This document shows, in pieces, positions 12,148-23,067 of a DNA stretch of 64,000 bases. This stretch comes from Rostratula benghalensis (lineage: Eukaryota; Chordata; Aves; Charadriiformes; Rostratulidae), in contig VXAI01000246.1 of the NCBI GenBank assembly GCA_013399305.1, positions 485,879 to 549,878 on the forward strand, given 5' to 3'. Each line of letters starts with the position of its first letter. Positions within the stretch are counted from its first letter, which is position 1. Made by a program: the position numbers and the translations under genes. The notes under the pieces are model-generated. The model was given only the letters and a program-made list of their open reading frames with translations. It had not been told where the DNA came from and did no database searches.

Positions 12148-12272
12148 GAGAAATTCTCTTCTGGAAAAGGCCAGGCTGCTGCTGGGGCTGGGATGAAGCC
12201 CCTGGAAGAACATTCCTCCTCCTCATGTACCCTGAGCATCCCTGACCTTCCAGCATGCAGGAGCTGTTGGAG
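12148..12272 (+). other. Candidate exon, 125 bp
   Basis: Preceded by a moderately pyrimidine-rich tract ending cacacag (12141-12147) and followed by GAG then GTGAGT. The first frame is open throughout (starting EKFSSGKGQAAAGAG) and stops inside the donor. Pyrimidine content upstream is only fair, so a chance match is likely. Confidence 0.12.
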
Positions 12273-12909
12273 GTGAGTGGGAGCCACGGGGAGCTGTGGT
12301 CTCCAGGGGCCAGTCTGGCCAAACTGACTTCTATGCTTCTGGGTACAGAATCTGAAAACCTCCCAGCTTCCAGCTTTGGGGAAGAGCTGAGTCAGAACTG
12401 GAGCTGAGAGGTAGAAAGCACTGAGGTGAGGGGTTTTCTGTAGCAGGTGACTGGCCAGCAGCCCCACACCCCATTGAAGCCCCAAGTATAAAGTACAAAG
12501 AGGTGGAAATAGTTTGCTTTTACAGGCTTAGGAGTGAAGTACTGCAATTCTTGCCTTGCACCCTGCTTCAGCACCCCGTGGTGCCATCGCTGGGATGGGG
12601 GGCTGTCGATGGAGGGGGTGGCACCCATTTGCCTGGGGTCTGTCCCCCCTGCTGCAGCCCTTTCACTTGTTGTGAATTCTGGTGACTCAATGGTTTCAAA
12701 GGGAGAAATGGCTCCTCCACTAGGTCTCTCTGCAGATGTTTATTCCATCCGTTTATGCAGCTACTTCTGCACATAATGGCCCAATACTTACTTTGGCAGC
12801 ACTTCTAGAAAAGGATTAATAAAAACTAATAAGGCACTTTGAATTGTGTAGTGTCCTGCACTGACTGCACACCCCGGTGGGTACCGCAGCAGGAGATGGA
12901 GTCTCTGCT

Positions 12910-12945
12910 CCTTAAAGGGCTCCCATGTCCCTTAAAGGGCTCCCA
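12910..12945 (+). repeat. Direct repeat, two 16-bp copies
   Basis: The word CCTTAAAGGGCTCCCA occurs at 12910-12925 and again at 12930-12945, a 20-bp period. It is a small local duplication. Confidence 0.9.
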
Positions 12946-14018
12946 CCAGCTGGGACACAGCCACCAAGAGTCTGAGTGATGGCACTGCTGAACCTGCTTG
13001 CAGCAGAGGAGGCCACAGCTGTGGTTTGCTAGCAAGTTCCAGGTGTGCTTGGTAATACAAATGTCTCCAATCACATGTAAAAAAGACTTAAAAGGCTTGG
13101 TGTGGCTGCTGTATGGAAAGACATTTGCAGCTCCTGCCATCTCTCTCTGTGTGTTCTCGTGTGAAACGATCCTGCCACGCTGCTGAAAGCTGTGCCAAGG
13201 CTTTGGCTCATGATTCTAAATCTGGTTCCTTCTTGCTTTGTCGTTGTGTGTTGGTGCCCCTTCCTTCAGCAGAGGCAGGAAGATGTTGCTCTTGCCCATA
13301 ATAAGTTATCTGTGCAGTAATTGTGGTTCCTGATGATGGGTGAGATGGGTTCCTGAGCACCCAGCTGCTGCTTGCCATGGTTTTCTCCCTGGAGCTCTGC
13401 GCTGCCGCTCGTGGGGAGTGAGAAGAGCTGTGTGAGGCTGTCAGCCCCATCAGAGCAACCCTCCTTTGCCTCCAGCTGCAGAGAAACTGGTGCCACGCAC
13501 CAGTATTGGAGCAGAAGCCTCCAGCTGTGTCACACTGCTCTGGGCTGATGTGCTCCAGTGCCTGAGGATGTGTTTCTGACCCAGTAACACATTTGCTGCT
13601 GGGGTGGGAACTGGCTTGCTTCTGGGGCTGGTGGCCACAATGGGGCCAGCAGGGCATGGTCTGAAGGTCCCCAGCACCTCCCATCCCTGGGAAGCCCTTC
13701 CTTCCCTTCTCCAGCTGGTGGGAGGGAGGACATGAACTGGTGGGACCAACATCTGCCCGCCTGCCCTTGGAGCTGCCTGGCAGGAGGGCTGGGGAGCAAG
13801 AGCCAAGTGATCCCGCATCCATTTCTGAATCTCTCTTATCCTCCTGGATCAAAGCTGGTGCCTGGCCCAGAGCCTGTCTCTGGGTTTCTAACATCAAGCT
13901 GCTTTCCAGCCAGTCCTGAAGATCAGCGGGGGGCAGGAGGGGCAGGCTGCTGACCAGAAGCTCTTTGCTTCTCAGCTTTCTGGGGAGCCAGACCTTTCTG
14001 TGCCAGCGTGGACGTGGG

Positions 14019-14026
14019 TATAAATA
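14019..14026 (+). promoter_or_regulatory. TATA-box-like word
   Basis: TATAAATA flanked by GC-rich sequence (gacgtgggtataaatagatg). It is a good TATA-box match, but no initiator or transcript end can be tied to it. Confidence 0.12.
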
Positions 14027-14144
14027 GATGCGGAGTCGAGGTGACGAGCAGAGTTGACAGTGAACCTCAGTGTTCACAAGAGCCAAAAATACCAACAGAA
14101 ATGATGGGCAGTTTGAATGACATTTTCAGAATGCTGCTAATGGC

Positions 14145-14163
14145 AAAAAAAAAAAAAAAAAAA
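14145..14163 (+). repeat. Poly-A tract
   Basis: Nineteen A. It could be an old retroposon tail, but nothing upstream is recognisable as an element. Confidence 0.95.
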
Positions 14164-14380
14164 TCACTGCCACGTTTAAGAGCGTCCCTGTCATGGAAGG
14201 AATCGCCCCATCCTGCCAGCATGGGGACTGGCACCCCCACTTTGCTAATGGAGACCCCTCCATCCTGTGCTGCCTCTGCTGCTCCCTCCTCTTCCACCTG
14301 GGGAGGGACGGGCACCAGGAGACAAAGGGGGTCCAGCACTTCACGGCCTCCTCGGCCTCGCAGCTTGGATTTCAGGTCAA

Positions 14381-14660
14381 TGTTATTTTCCTCTTCCCTT
14401 TTTGCGAAATGACAGGAGAACTGATCGCACTCACCTTGGCGAGGCAGCGAATCCTGCCATTGTTGCAGTATAATAAGGGACAATAATTCTTGGAGAGAGA
14501 GCGAGAGGCAGAGTTTTTGTGAAATGCTCCCGTTTTGTGTATAAACCTATCTCTATTTTTCAATCCTAAATGGCCCTTGTATTGAAAGCCCTGGTGTATG
14601 AGCTGTCTCTATTCAGTGTGAAAGCTGCAAAGAAATAGAAACTGTCCAGAATTGCTCAGC
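14381..14660. other. Low-CpG block around a candidate minus-strand exon
   Basis: Moderately AT-rich and repeat-free, with the candidate exon 14435-14488 near its left side. It resembles the blocks interpreted elsewhere as conserved elements. Confidence 0.3.
14435..14488 (-). other. Candidate minus-strand exon, 54 bp
   Basis: Read on the minus strand, a strong pyrimidine tract (ctctgcctctcgctctctctccaag) ends in AG at 14489-14490. The segment ends CCAAG followed by GTGAGT, which matches the donor consensus. The length is 18 codons exactly and all three frames are open; one reads NYCPLLYCNNGRIRCLAK with three cysteines. I do not recognise the peptide. The cassette-like size makes it one of the better exon candidates, but no partner exon is established. 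Confidence 0.27.
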
Positions 14661-16259
14661 CTCTGGGAGAGGGGATGTTTTTCTCCATGGATGGTTTTAG
14701 CTACATCTCCACTGCAAAGCTGTGATGATTTTATGGTTATGAGATGGGGACTAAGGGTACAGAGCATCTCTCCCAGCACATTGGGTGTCAGGAGCCCGGG
14801 CTGGGCTGGGAAAAGGGCAGCATCTTCCAGGTGTCTTGAGCTGTTTGTGCTAATGGTAAATGGTGAATGATTCTGGGAATCCCATATCCTGAGGCCCTTA
14901 CCTGGAATGAATAAACCACATGATTGGAATTGTCAAAGCAGAGGGAGTAAAGCAAATCCTTATTGTGAGTTTAGATGCTCACCATCCTTCCTGGGGGTGG
15001 CTGGAGGCTGCAGAGGGCTCTGTGATGCCACCCATCTGTTAGTAACGGGCAGTCACGGAGGATTAACTGGGGATAATGAATAACAGGGCTTGGTGCAGCC
15101 AGTGTACGGAACAGCTCTGGGCACATCCTGCATCATCCCTCCATCAGACAGCTTTACCTGTGCTATCCATCTTGTTAACAAGATATCAGGGTGCCCAGAC
15201 AGCCCAGCTCAGATCCCAGACCCTTCCCTCCATGGTGGGTTTGGTTTCCCCAGACACCGTACCTTTGCTGAAGCTCCTTTAGAGTGGGAAATCAGCAGCG
15301 TGTCCCTGCCTGCTTCCAACCCTGGGCTCTGCTAGACATATATTAGTAGTTGTATGACTCAATTGTATTAATTGTTGCATTAAATTATATGGTATAACTC
15401 AAAAAGAATGTTAATTTAGTTTTCCTACCACTGTGTTCAACTTAATTTTTAATCGGATCTGACAGCAAAAATTTAAATCAAGTGCTGCATCTTGGCTCCA
15501 AGAGGACTGGGTACATAATGAAGGCACGAAAGGGATGAGGATGGTTTGCAGGACTAATAACACACCACGTGGGCAGGCTGCTGTGCTCAGGCACTAATTA
15601 TTCCCTCTCCTGCTGAGCTGAGCTCTGGGGCTGGGGTCCAGAGGGGCTGTTCTAGGGCTCTTGGATGGACATAGACTGGTTTTGGGAAGGGCTGATGGTG
15701 AAACCCTGCTCCCAGCAGCAAGCATCCAGCTGAAGCAGATCAGAAATCAGGTTCCAATCTTGGTAATTTAGCCAGTAATGCAGGATGGGTCGGGAGGGAA
15801 CCATGAGCAATTTGCAGTGGCAGAGCGAGCGTGTAACCACGTCGTAAGGTGGAGGAGCCGCTCTACTGAACTTCACCAGATGAAAGAGCATCTCCTGAAC
15901 TAGGCCAGGTACCAGCATGGCTCCTGCTCAGCATTTCCTGGCACTGATCTGCATTCAGGAGATCTGGTCCTGGAGATAAAGAACTACTAATTAGGGTAGC
16001 TGGGCAAATGAAAGTAAAAAAGAAACCACTAAACCTCTAGCAAGCCACTGGTCTGTTAATCACAGTAATAAACTGGGGGGAGCCCAGGGAGCCATGCAGG
16101 CTCTTAAAAATCCAAGCAGAAGCACTGCATTTCTCCTCCTTTGCTCTCTATAAAGAGAGGGTGGCATTTAAAGAGCACTGACCTGCTGGAAATACTGATG
16201 GCCACTCGTTCCACTGTGCTGGTGGTTTTCTCTCCCCGATGCTCCTTCCATCACCGAGT
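14661..16259. other. Mixed noncoding stretch
   Basis: Holds the minus-strand candidate exon at 14902-15000 and an AT-rich part at about 15335-15480. Other short frames show nothing recognisable. Confidence 0.4.
14902..15000 (-). other. Candidate minus-strand exon, 99 bp, stops in all frames
   Basis: On the minus strand the acceptor tract agccctctgcagcctccag precedes it, and it ends TTCCAG followed by GTAAGG, a near-perfect donor. Every frame contains a stop. If real it would be a noncoding-RNA exon or a poison exon. An alternative acceptor ending at 14991 gives 89 bp. Confidence 0.18.
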
Positions 16260-16980
16260 GTCTCCTAATAGGAAAAGCAATATCTGTATAAACTCATAAT
16301 GGCTGCAGTAATCTTTCTTTTCCGTGAGAAGCTGGTATTAATAAGGAGTGTCACAAACTATGAATTTTATTGTAGTGATATTCATTATATGTGATGTATA
16401 GAGAGAAAACGTGAGGCAGCAAGTGCAATGAATTGTATTTGTTGCAAAGACTGGAGCTAAGTGGAAATAAATTAAGCGTGATGTGTTTTAGGGGGTTCTG
16501 TGTTCTGCAGCAGGTACAAAAAAACTGTCCAAAGATGTCGACGTAGAAAAGATTTCTAAGGTGCAAACGGAGATACAAACAAAGAAAAAGAAAAATAAAT
16601 TAATTTTGATGCAGGGAGATGTATCCTTAGAAGAGGGCTACAGAAAGCAAATATTCCTTCTGTTCTAGAAATTTGCAGAACCAGGATAATTGCTACCTGT
16701 GGTTGCTGTGGGAACCAGAACTTTTCAATTCCAGATTTTAAGAGCATGAAGTCTCAGCCAAATGTGCCACATTAATGTGACTGCTGTCATATTACAGGAA
16801 ATCAGCCAATTTGTGGTTAATATAAACACATTAGGAAGGGGGAATTTTGTAAAAGTAGAGAATCAGTTGGTGGTTTTTTCCTCAAAGAAAGGCTGTGATT
16901 TGGCAGTTGGGCTGGAGCCACGGGTTTTGTTCAGAGGCAGAGCTGTTTGAACCGAAAATTGCCTCTTTATGTACTGGGAG
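16260..16980. other. AT-rich block, candidate conserved element
   Basis: A long AT-rich, CpG-poor, repeat-free stretch with words such as 'aaataaattaattttgatg' (16593-16611) and 'ttgtggttaatataaacaca'. No coding signal. Confidence 0.3.
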
Positions 16981-17930
16981 CCAAGGGGAGGGCTGGGGTC
17001 CTTTTGCCCCCCACCAAAGGCCAGCACGGGTCCAGCCCCCCGTGAGAGGACGTGCCCCCAGCCCCCTGTGGTAGGAGCTGTCACCGTCGTGCCAGGCACC
17101 GCTCTGCCTCTCACTTTTAGAAGAAACACGGGCTCAATGCAGTGTTTTTGTCCCTCAATTACCAGAGGAAAAGCAGCAGAGGAGGATCAGGGACTTGGCT
17201 GGGAAAGGCTGCCTGGCTGGGGGGTGTTGGGGAGGTTTTGGGAGGGAGAGGAGCCAGCGGTGACACAGCGGAGGAGCAGATGGAGGTTGGTTTGGAAGAG
17301 CAGAGGTGCCATGAGCCAAGCCCTACACCCCGTGTTGGTGGAGACCCCAGGTGTAGGTCAGACCCTTGGGTCCTGGGCAGAAAGAGTGCTCCCAGCCTTC
17401 TGAAATGCAGGCAGGGCCAGAGGGTGTTTCATTTCTTATTTGACTGGAAGAAAGTAATCGGGATAAAAAGGCTCCCTGCTTAATAATTTAGTCTTGGCGT
17501 CTGGTGTTTTTTCACATGTGCATTGATTGCCTCTGTTGATGGGGGAGTTGTTGCCTCCTCGTGCTGCTGGCACCTGAGGAGCTGGGGGTGCTCACTGGGC
17601 ACCCGGGGCCAGGCGGGCAGCGTGATGGGGGGCGATGGGTGCTGCCAAACTCACGCAGCCATCTCTCACCCTCTCGTGATGCACCCCAGAACCATCAAAG
17701 ATACATCTACAGCTCCAGCATCACCACCTGGTAGCCTTTTATTTTTGAAGGATGCTTAAAAGAAGACTCACCCCTGAAGCAGAGAGAGTGCAGGGAGGGA
17801 TCTGGCAGCGTGGGGTGAGCCCCATCCCGAGACCTGCAGCAGCCGAGCCCTGGCTCAAGCCCTCCTTGGGAAATATCACCTGAGACGCGAAGGCAAAGGC
17901 GGCTCCAGCTCAGCTCTGTCTGCAGTGATG
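16981..17930. other. GC-rich noncoding stretch
   Basis: Low-complexity GC-rich sequence with overlapping open frames of up to 144 codons on the plus strand (16969-17403). No domain or splice-bounded exon stood out. Confidence 0.4.
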
Positions 17931-18819
17931 TTTTATTGATCACCCAGCACCCTTAGGGCAGTTTCGTTAGAGCCTTGTAAAGAAGGATTTTGGTTTTGTT
18001 CCCCCGAATGCAGTTGTTTCCCAGCTGCCTAGAAAAGTCCTCCCCGTTTCTTTTGTGCAGCGCTACGAGCTGCTGGAGTAATCACTTTGAAGTTTGGGCT
18101 CGGGTTTTTAGAAGAAGGAACAGAGCAGTTCAGCCAAAACCAGTATTCCTCACGTCAACGTTGCATTTACAGCTTCCATGAGCAATAGGTGGGGTTTGCT
18201 GGGGTGGCACACTTAGGCTGTGTTTTAGCAGCTCTCTCTCTGACTGGGACTTTAGATTAAAAGCAGACCCAAATATTCCTGTGGCACACGTGCCAGGGTT
18301 TATGCTTCCTATTTCTCTTAGGGTAGTGCTAAGTGGTGATGGCAACCAGGATTACTGTGCATAAATGACACAAATTAGAGGGAATGCTTGGCTGTGCCTG
18401 AAACCCTGATGCAGCAGATGAGGGAAATAAGTTGTGCTTAAAACGGAAATAAAGAGGATTTCTGTGGCTGAGGCATGGCCCAGCTGGTACTGGCAGTGTC
18501 AGGGCTCGTGCTGGGCAAAGGAGCTCCAGCTCTAAAAGGAATTCTTGAGGCTCAGGAGCAAGTCTAAAAAGCAGTGGGTGTTATTTTACGCTCTTTTCAA
18601 CCCCTTCTCCACACCCAGATGTCCCAAAGGGAAGCGGGTGTCACTGGATGGGGAGCCCCCATTGCATCTGTATCCCCAGTGCTGATGTCTGGGCTCCCTC
18701 TTGGCCCAAGCCCGTTGGAGTCTGAGCTATGGGCCAGTGTGTGCTGCCTAATGAAGGCCCTAATTAGTTCTTTGAGCTGTTGTTTTGGTAACGGGTTGAG
18801 AATCCAGTAGGCGCTCGTA
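17931..18819. other. Mixed noncoding stretch
   Basis: Nothing recognised beyond short overlapping frames. Confidence 0.4.
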
Positions 18820-19190
18820 TGGTGATGCCTCTTACTGGATTGAATGGGAAAGATTTTCAGCTCGTAAGTTCATAAACAGACAATGAAAATTCCCAGTGTA
18901 TCAGAAATACATCAATGTTTGCATAAATAGCAGGAGTTATTCTAGTAAAAAAGCAATATTCTTGGCATCGTGCTAGGCAAAGAGGGTGCTTTTATCTCCT
19001 TTGAGTAAATGTTCTCATTTTAAAAGGCAGTGAGTCTGTGAATTCTTGTGATTGCTTATGAAAGATCTTACAGTACAATTAAAATACTGGCTTTTACTTA
19101 ATCTCACTGACAAATGACGGCCTGTTTATTGAGAAAAGGAGATAACAGTGAAGCTTGATGGTTATGGTTATTTGTGTATTCTCATTTTCC
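18820..19190. other. AT-rich block, candidate conserved element
   Basis: CpG-poor and repeat-free. It contains 'tgtttgcataaatag' (octamer-like) and several TAAT or ATTA cores. A GTAAGT donor word lies at 18864 without a good acceptor. Confidence 0.3.
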
Positions 19191-20260
19191 AGGGAGGGAA
19201 ATTGGATGATGTGGGGGTCGGCCCCCTGCAAACCCCGCTCCTGCCGATGGGCACCAACCACTGGCTGGGGCTGGCTGGAAACTGCAGCCTTTTACCAAAA
19301 ACACTTGGAGAAAAGCTTCCTCAGGCTGTTTCCTCCAGGCAGACACAATTCTTCAGGGCAGAGAGGTTTCTGACGGGAACTGGGAAGGGTCTTGAGCTCT
19401 GTCCGCACAGCTGTGGGACCGGGGGGACAAACCTGCCCATGCACTGAAAGTGGAACATGAAAAGTAAAGATTTATCCTGGGATCATTCAGGCTGGAGGTT
19501 AGACCCATTGAGTCAAAATGGCTTTTTCATTTCTAGCATCTCTACTGCAGAATTTTAAGAAACTCAGATGTGATGTTTCCTTTAACACTTGCTTTAAACA
19601 CTCTTCTTAAAAACAGGTTTTGGGCCAAAGCAAATCTAAGCAGCTTGGGTTTGGAAATCTGGTTTGGATTTTAAACCTGTGATAGTACAACTCTTTCCAA
19701 ATTCCAATTAACTAGATTTTTTTTCCTTAGTGTGGAGTTGGTTTTTTTTCCTATAGAAGTCTCTATTCTCTATGCATTTTTAATAAGCTTTATCCTGGGA
19801 AAACACGAGCGAGCTAACTGCAAGTGAAGAGAATAAAGGCAGTTGCTGCATAGCTCTGAAAATCTGTGAAGTACTGGAAAGCTCCTAGTGAAAAACAAAG
19901 CAAGGAAGAAATCTTAGCTCTGTTCTTATTAGAAACTGTGAATGAAGATAAAACCCTCACAACCCTCGTCTGGCTGAAAAAAAAATCCTGCAGGGTAACA
20001 GGGGTAGATAAACCTGTGAGGGTACTCGTGTGCTGGTGACAGTGGCCCAAACAGCAGATCTCTGGGTGCTCCTGCTCCTCCCAAACCCCAGAGTTTGAGA
20101 TCTGGGATGGACTGAACCCTCCCCAGGAGCGCCCTGGATCAGTAGGAAAGGCTGAAAGCACCCAGGAGGGAGGAAACCCACAGAAACTCAGATTGTTACG
20201 GAGAAAGTAGTTATACAGATGATCATTCCAGATTGCATAAATTTATTTTAAGGTGTTTTT
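19191..20260. other. Mixed noncoding stretch
   Basis: GC-rich to about 19450, then AT-richer to 20260. No gene or repeat family recognised. Confidence 0.4.
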
Positions 20261-20478
20261 TTGGTGTTTGTTTTTTCTTCTTTGAGGGGAGCAGATGGCC
20301 GTGGGGTACCCAGCAAGCAGGTTCCTGGCTGCAGTCGGTGCTGCCAGGGCTGGTGGGATGTGGCAGTGAGAGTGGAGGGCACTGGAAGGTCCCCCATGGC
20401 CACTGTGGCTGCTGGGGAACGTCCGGGTGGGAGGCCAGGCACCACGGTGAGGGGTGAGACCCCGTCAGTGACCCTCAC

Positions 20479-20519
20479 CAGGTCCCAGCACTCGTTGGCT
20501 GCTGCCATGTGCCATAGTT
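20479..20519 (-). other. Candidate minus-strand exon, 41 bp
   Basis: Minus-strand acceptor tract acctggccctgtgccttcccag precedes it, and it ends GACCTG followed by GTGAGG. It could be joined to 20842-20907 across a 322-bp intron with at least one frame open through both. Short and unconfirmed. Confidence 0.15.
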
Positions 20520-20841
20520 CTGGGAAGGCACAGGGCCAGGTCTGGGCTCCCCAGTCCAAGAAAGACAAGGAAGTACTGGAGAGTCCAGCGGGGGTTAGGA
20601 GGGTGGCTGGGGGGCTGGGGCTGTTTAGCCAGGGGTGGGGGGCACAGCAGGGTGTAAGCTACCAGGTGCTTCCCGAGGCTGCCTAGCTGCTTGCTGTTTT
20701 CCTTTCCACCTACTTGTGTTTTGGAAATACTGAGAAATAATATTCCTGATTTGAGGCTACGCATTAGGAATAGGTGACTTGAGCCTCCAGGGCTGGGGGA
20801 GGGGGGAATTGCTGTGTGTGTTGGCACGTGCGTTCACTTAC

Positions 20842-20907
20842 CTGCAATTATACAATTCCAGAAGTTTCCCCTCGAATCGTGTCTGCCATTTGCTGCTGCT
20901 CCCAGGT
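20842..20907 (-). other. Candidate minus-strand exon, 66 bp, perfect donor
   Basis: On the minus strand a strong tract (ccctcccgccccacatcccccag) gives the acceptor. The exon ends TTGCAG followed by GTAAGT, a perfect donor. Two of three frames are open; the third stops one codon before the end. No recognisable peptide. This has among the best splice signals in the window. Confidence 0.25.
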
Positions 20908-21600
20908 CTGGGGGATGTGGGGCGGGAGGGTCCCGTGGCTGGGTCCTGCTTGGCTCCTTGGCCACCCTGGCCAGTGACTGGTCCCTTGGGCATCCCCCGG
21001 GGTTGGGTGTGGGAGCCGCTGTGCTGGGAAAAGCTGCTGGCCAGCCCTTTCCCTGTCAGAACTAATCAGCATCAGACAAGTTAATGGGGAACACAAAACC
21101 TATTTAAAAGCTACATTTACCACTTGGCTGATTCCATTACATCGTGTAATATCCAGGTGTCACATTTCCTCTCCAAATGCTGGTTTTAATGTTTTCCTGG
21201 GTCAGCTGTGTGATGAGAAAGGAGGAAGGGGGTGGGAGGGTGTCTTCCCACTGTCCATCCTGGGCCCTGTGAGACCCAGGAGCTGCCTGGAAAAAGGTGG
21301 GGGCCATGGACCTGTGGGGCAGTGATTGGGGCACCCAGGCGAGCACCTGCACCCCGTGATGGGGGTGGGAATGTGTTAGCTGAGATGAATGTGATGCTGC
21401 CAGACCCAAGCCCCCATGGTCCTGGGGACACTGAGATCATGGGGACGTGTGCTGTCCTGCTCGCCTGTGCCACCCACGTCCCCCAGCTGAGGGGACATCT
21501 CCTTGGTGCAAGCCCTTGCTCCTCCTTGGTCCCCTCCTCCAGAGACGCCGGGTGTCTGGAATCACCGGGAAGGATGAATTTCCATTTTGCACTAAATCTT

Positions 21601-22340
21601 GTTTTAGAGCAGATATTTTTGCAAGGATTCAGGTGCTTAGTGAAAAGTAAATATCATCTGTGCTGCTCGCCCCGTTTCCCACTCTGGGGCTCTGTCATGA
21701 GTGACTTTGTGCAAGCATAAAAAGCCAACACCAGATATATATGCCATACGGGTTCTGGAACAGGCTTTGTGGTGCTAAAATGAGATTTTTTTAAGTCGTA
21801 GCTGGTGCTTCCACTGCGCTGGATTTCGCCCAAAGTGAAAAAATATTTTTTCAGCAAAAGAAATGCTATGCACATAGCTCCTTGAGCTCCATCTCTTCCC
21901 TGTAGTTATAAAGCTGAAATTCCTTTCTTAGCTTTTTCTTGTCTTCTCTTTCACTTTCCCTTTGGGCCCTTGAAATCTCACAGATCTGCAGTCCTATCAG
22001 TAAATGTATCTAGAATTAGAAGGAAACCTTATCTTTAGGACTTGCTGATATTTTCTGTTCTTGGTACACAAGCACCAGGAAAAAGGGGGGGGGGAAGCAA
22101 GCCTGTGAGAGTCTGCAGCTCACACTCGAGCTGTCTTAGTGGGATCTGAAATTTTAGGGAGTTCTGAAGCTCCTGTCTCGGTGTCTTCAGTCAGGCATCA
22201 AAGATCGCGCGTCACTTTTACTCTCTTGTTTTGTGTTCCTGCTCTGGTGTCTGTTACCCGTGGTGGTTTTATCTGTAACTACAGTCTTAGAGAACAAGAT
22301 TAAGGATGTAATTGCTTCCTTTGATTCTTAACGAGATCAA
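21601..22340. other. AT-moderate noncoding stretch
   Basis: A G run lies at 22085-22094. No gene or repeat family recognised. Confidence 0.4.
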
Positions 22341-22750
22341 AGAGAATGACAGAAGTGCCAGTAAAAGGTTTGGTGAAGCGCTCGCAGATGTGAGCAGATG
22401 TGCACATCTGCCTCTGGCGGGTCCAAGGAGCGCGGGCTGTGCTCTGTGCAGAAGGGGTAGATGTAACCTCCAGAACTGGATGCTGATGAATATGGTCAGA
22501 CTTGGGGGTGGTGTGTGGTGTCCCCAGTGCTTTTGCAGAGGCACAAAAATAGAGCTCCAGGCTCAGCACAGCCCCAGGGGGCAGTCCCTGCAGCAGCCTC
22601 TCTGGGCCTGGGCAGCTCGGGGACCTCTGGGTGCTGATGCTCCTGGTGGTTGGGGACAGCCCCTGGGGGCTGGTGACACCCATCTGGTGGGGGCAGAGCT
22701 GCAGGTTCTCCTCCTGCCTTTCCTATTTCGATGCAACAGTGTCAGATAAA

Positions 22751-23067
22751 TCCCAGAATCTCAGGGATTGGAAGGGACCTGGTCCAGTCCAATCCCCCTG
22801 CCAGAGCAGGAACATCCAGAGCGGGTCCCACAGGAACGTGTCCAGATTGGTGTGAATGTCTCCAGAGAAGGAGACTCCACCACCTCTCTGGGCAGCCCCC
22901 TCCAGTGTTCACTCACCCTGAAGAAGTTTTTCCTCATTTCAGTGGAACCTCTTGGGTTTCAACTTGCACCATTGCCCCTTGTTCTATCATTGGAGGTCAC
23001 TGAGAAGAGCCTGGCTCCATCCTCCTGACCCTCACCCTTCATGTATTTATAAACATTCATGAGGTTA
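22751..23067 (-). mobile_element. CR1 LINE fragment (3' end), minus orientation
   Basis: This is the most complete CR1 copy in the window. In plus-strand order it begins with the reverse of the CR1 3' tail (ccagaatctcagggattgga) and passes through 'ctccaccacctctctgggca', the typical CR1 segment. It ends near 'catgtatttataaacattca'. It is truncated at the 5' end and carries no functional protein frame. The interval 22341-22750 before it is GC-rich with no other feature. Confidence 0.92.

Larger units (their letters stand above)
12121..14380. other. GC-rich noncoding stretch
   Basis: Contains the candidate exon at 12148-12272, a 16-bp direct repeat at 12910-12945, and the longest open frame of the window (minus strand, 13208-14095, 295 codons). 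That frame begins at TTG, overlaps open frames in other phases and shows no recognisable domain, so I do not call it a gene. A 19-base A run lies at 14145-14163. Confidence 0.4.
20261..21600. other. GC-rich noncoding stretch with minus-strand splice candidates
   Basis: Overlapping frames on both strands (up to 162 codons) show no domain. Two minus-strand splice-bounded segments lie at 20842-20907 and 20479-20519. Confidence 0.4.
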
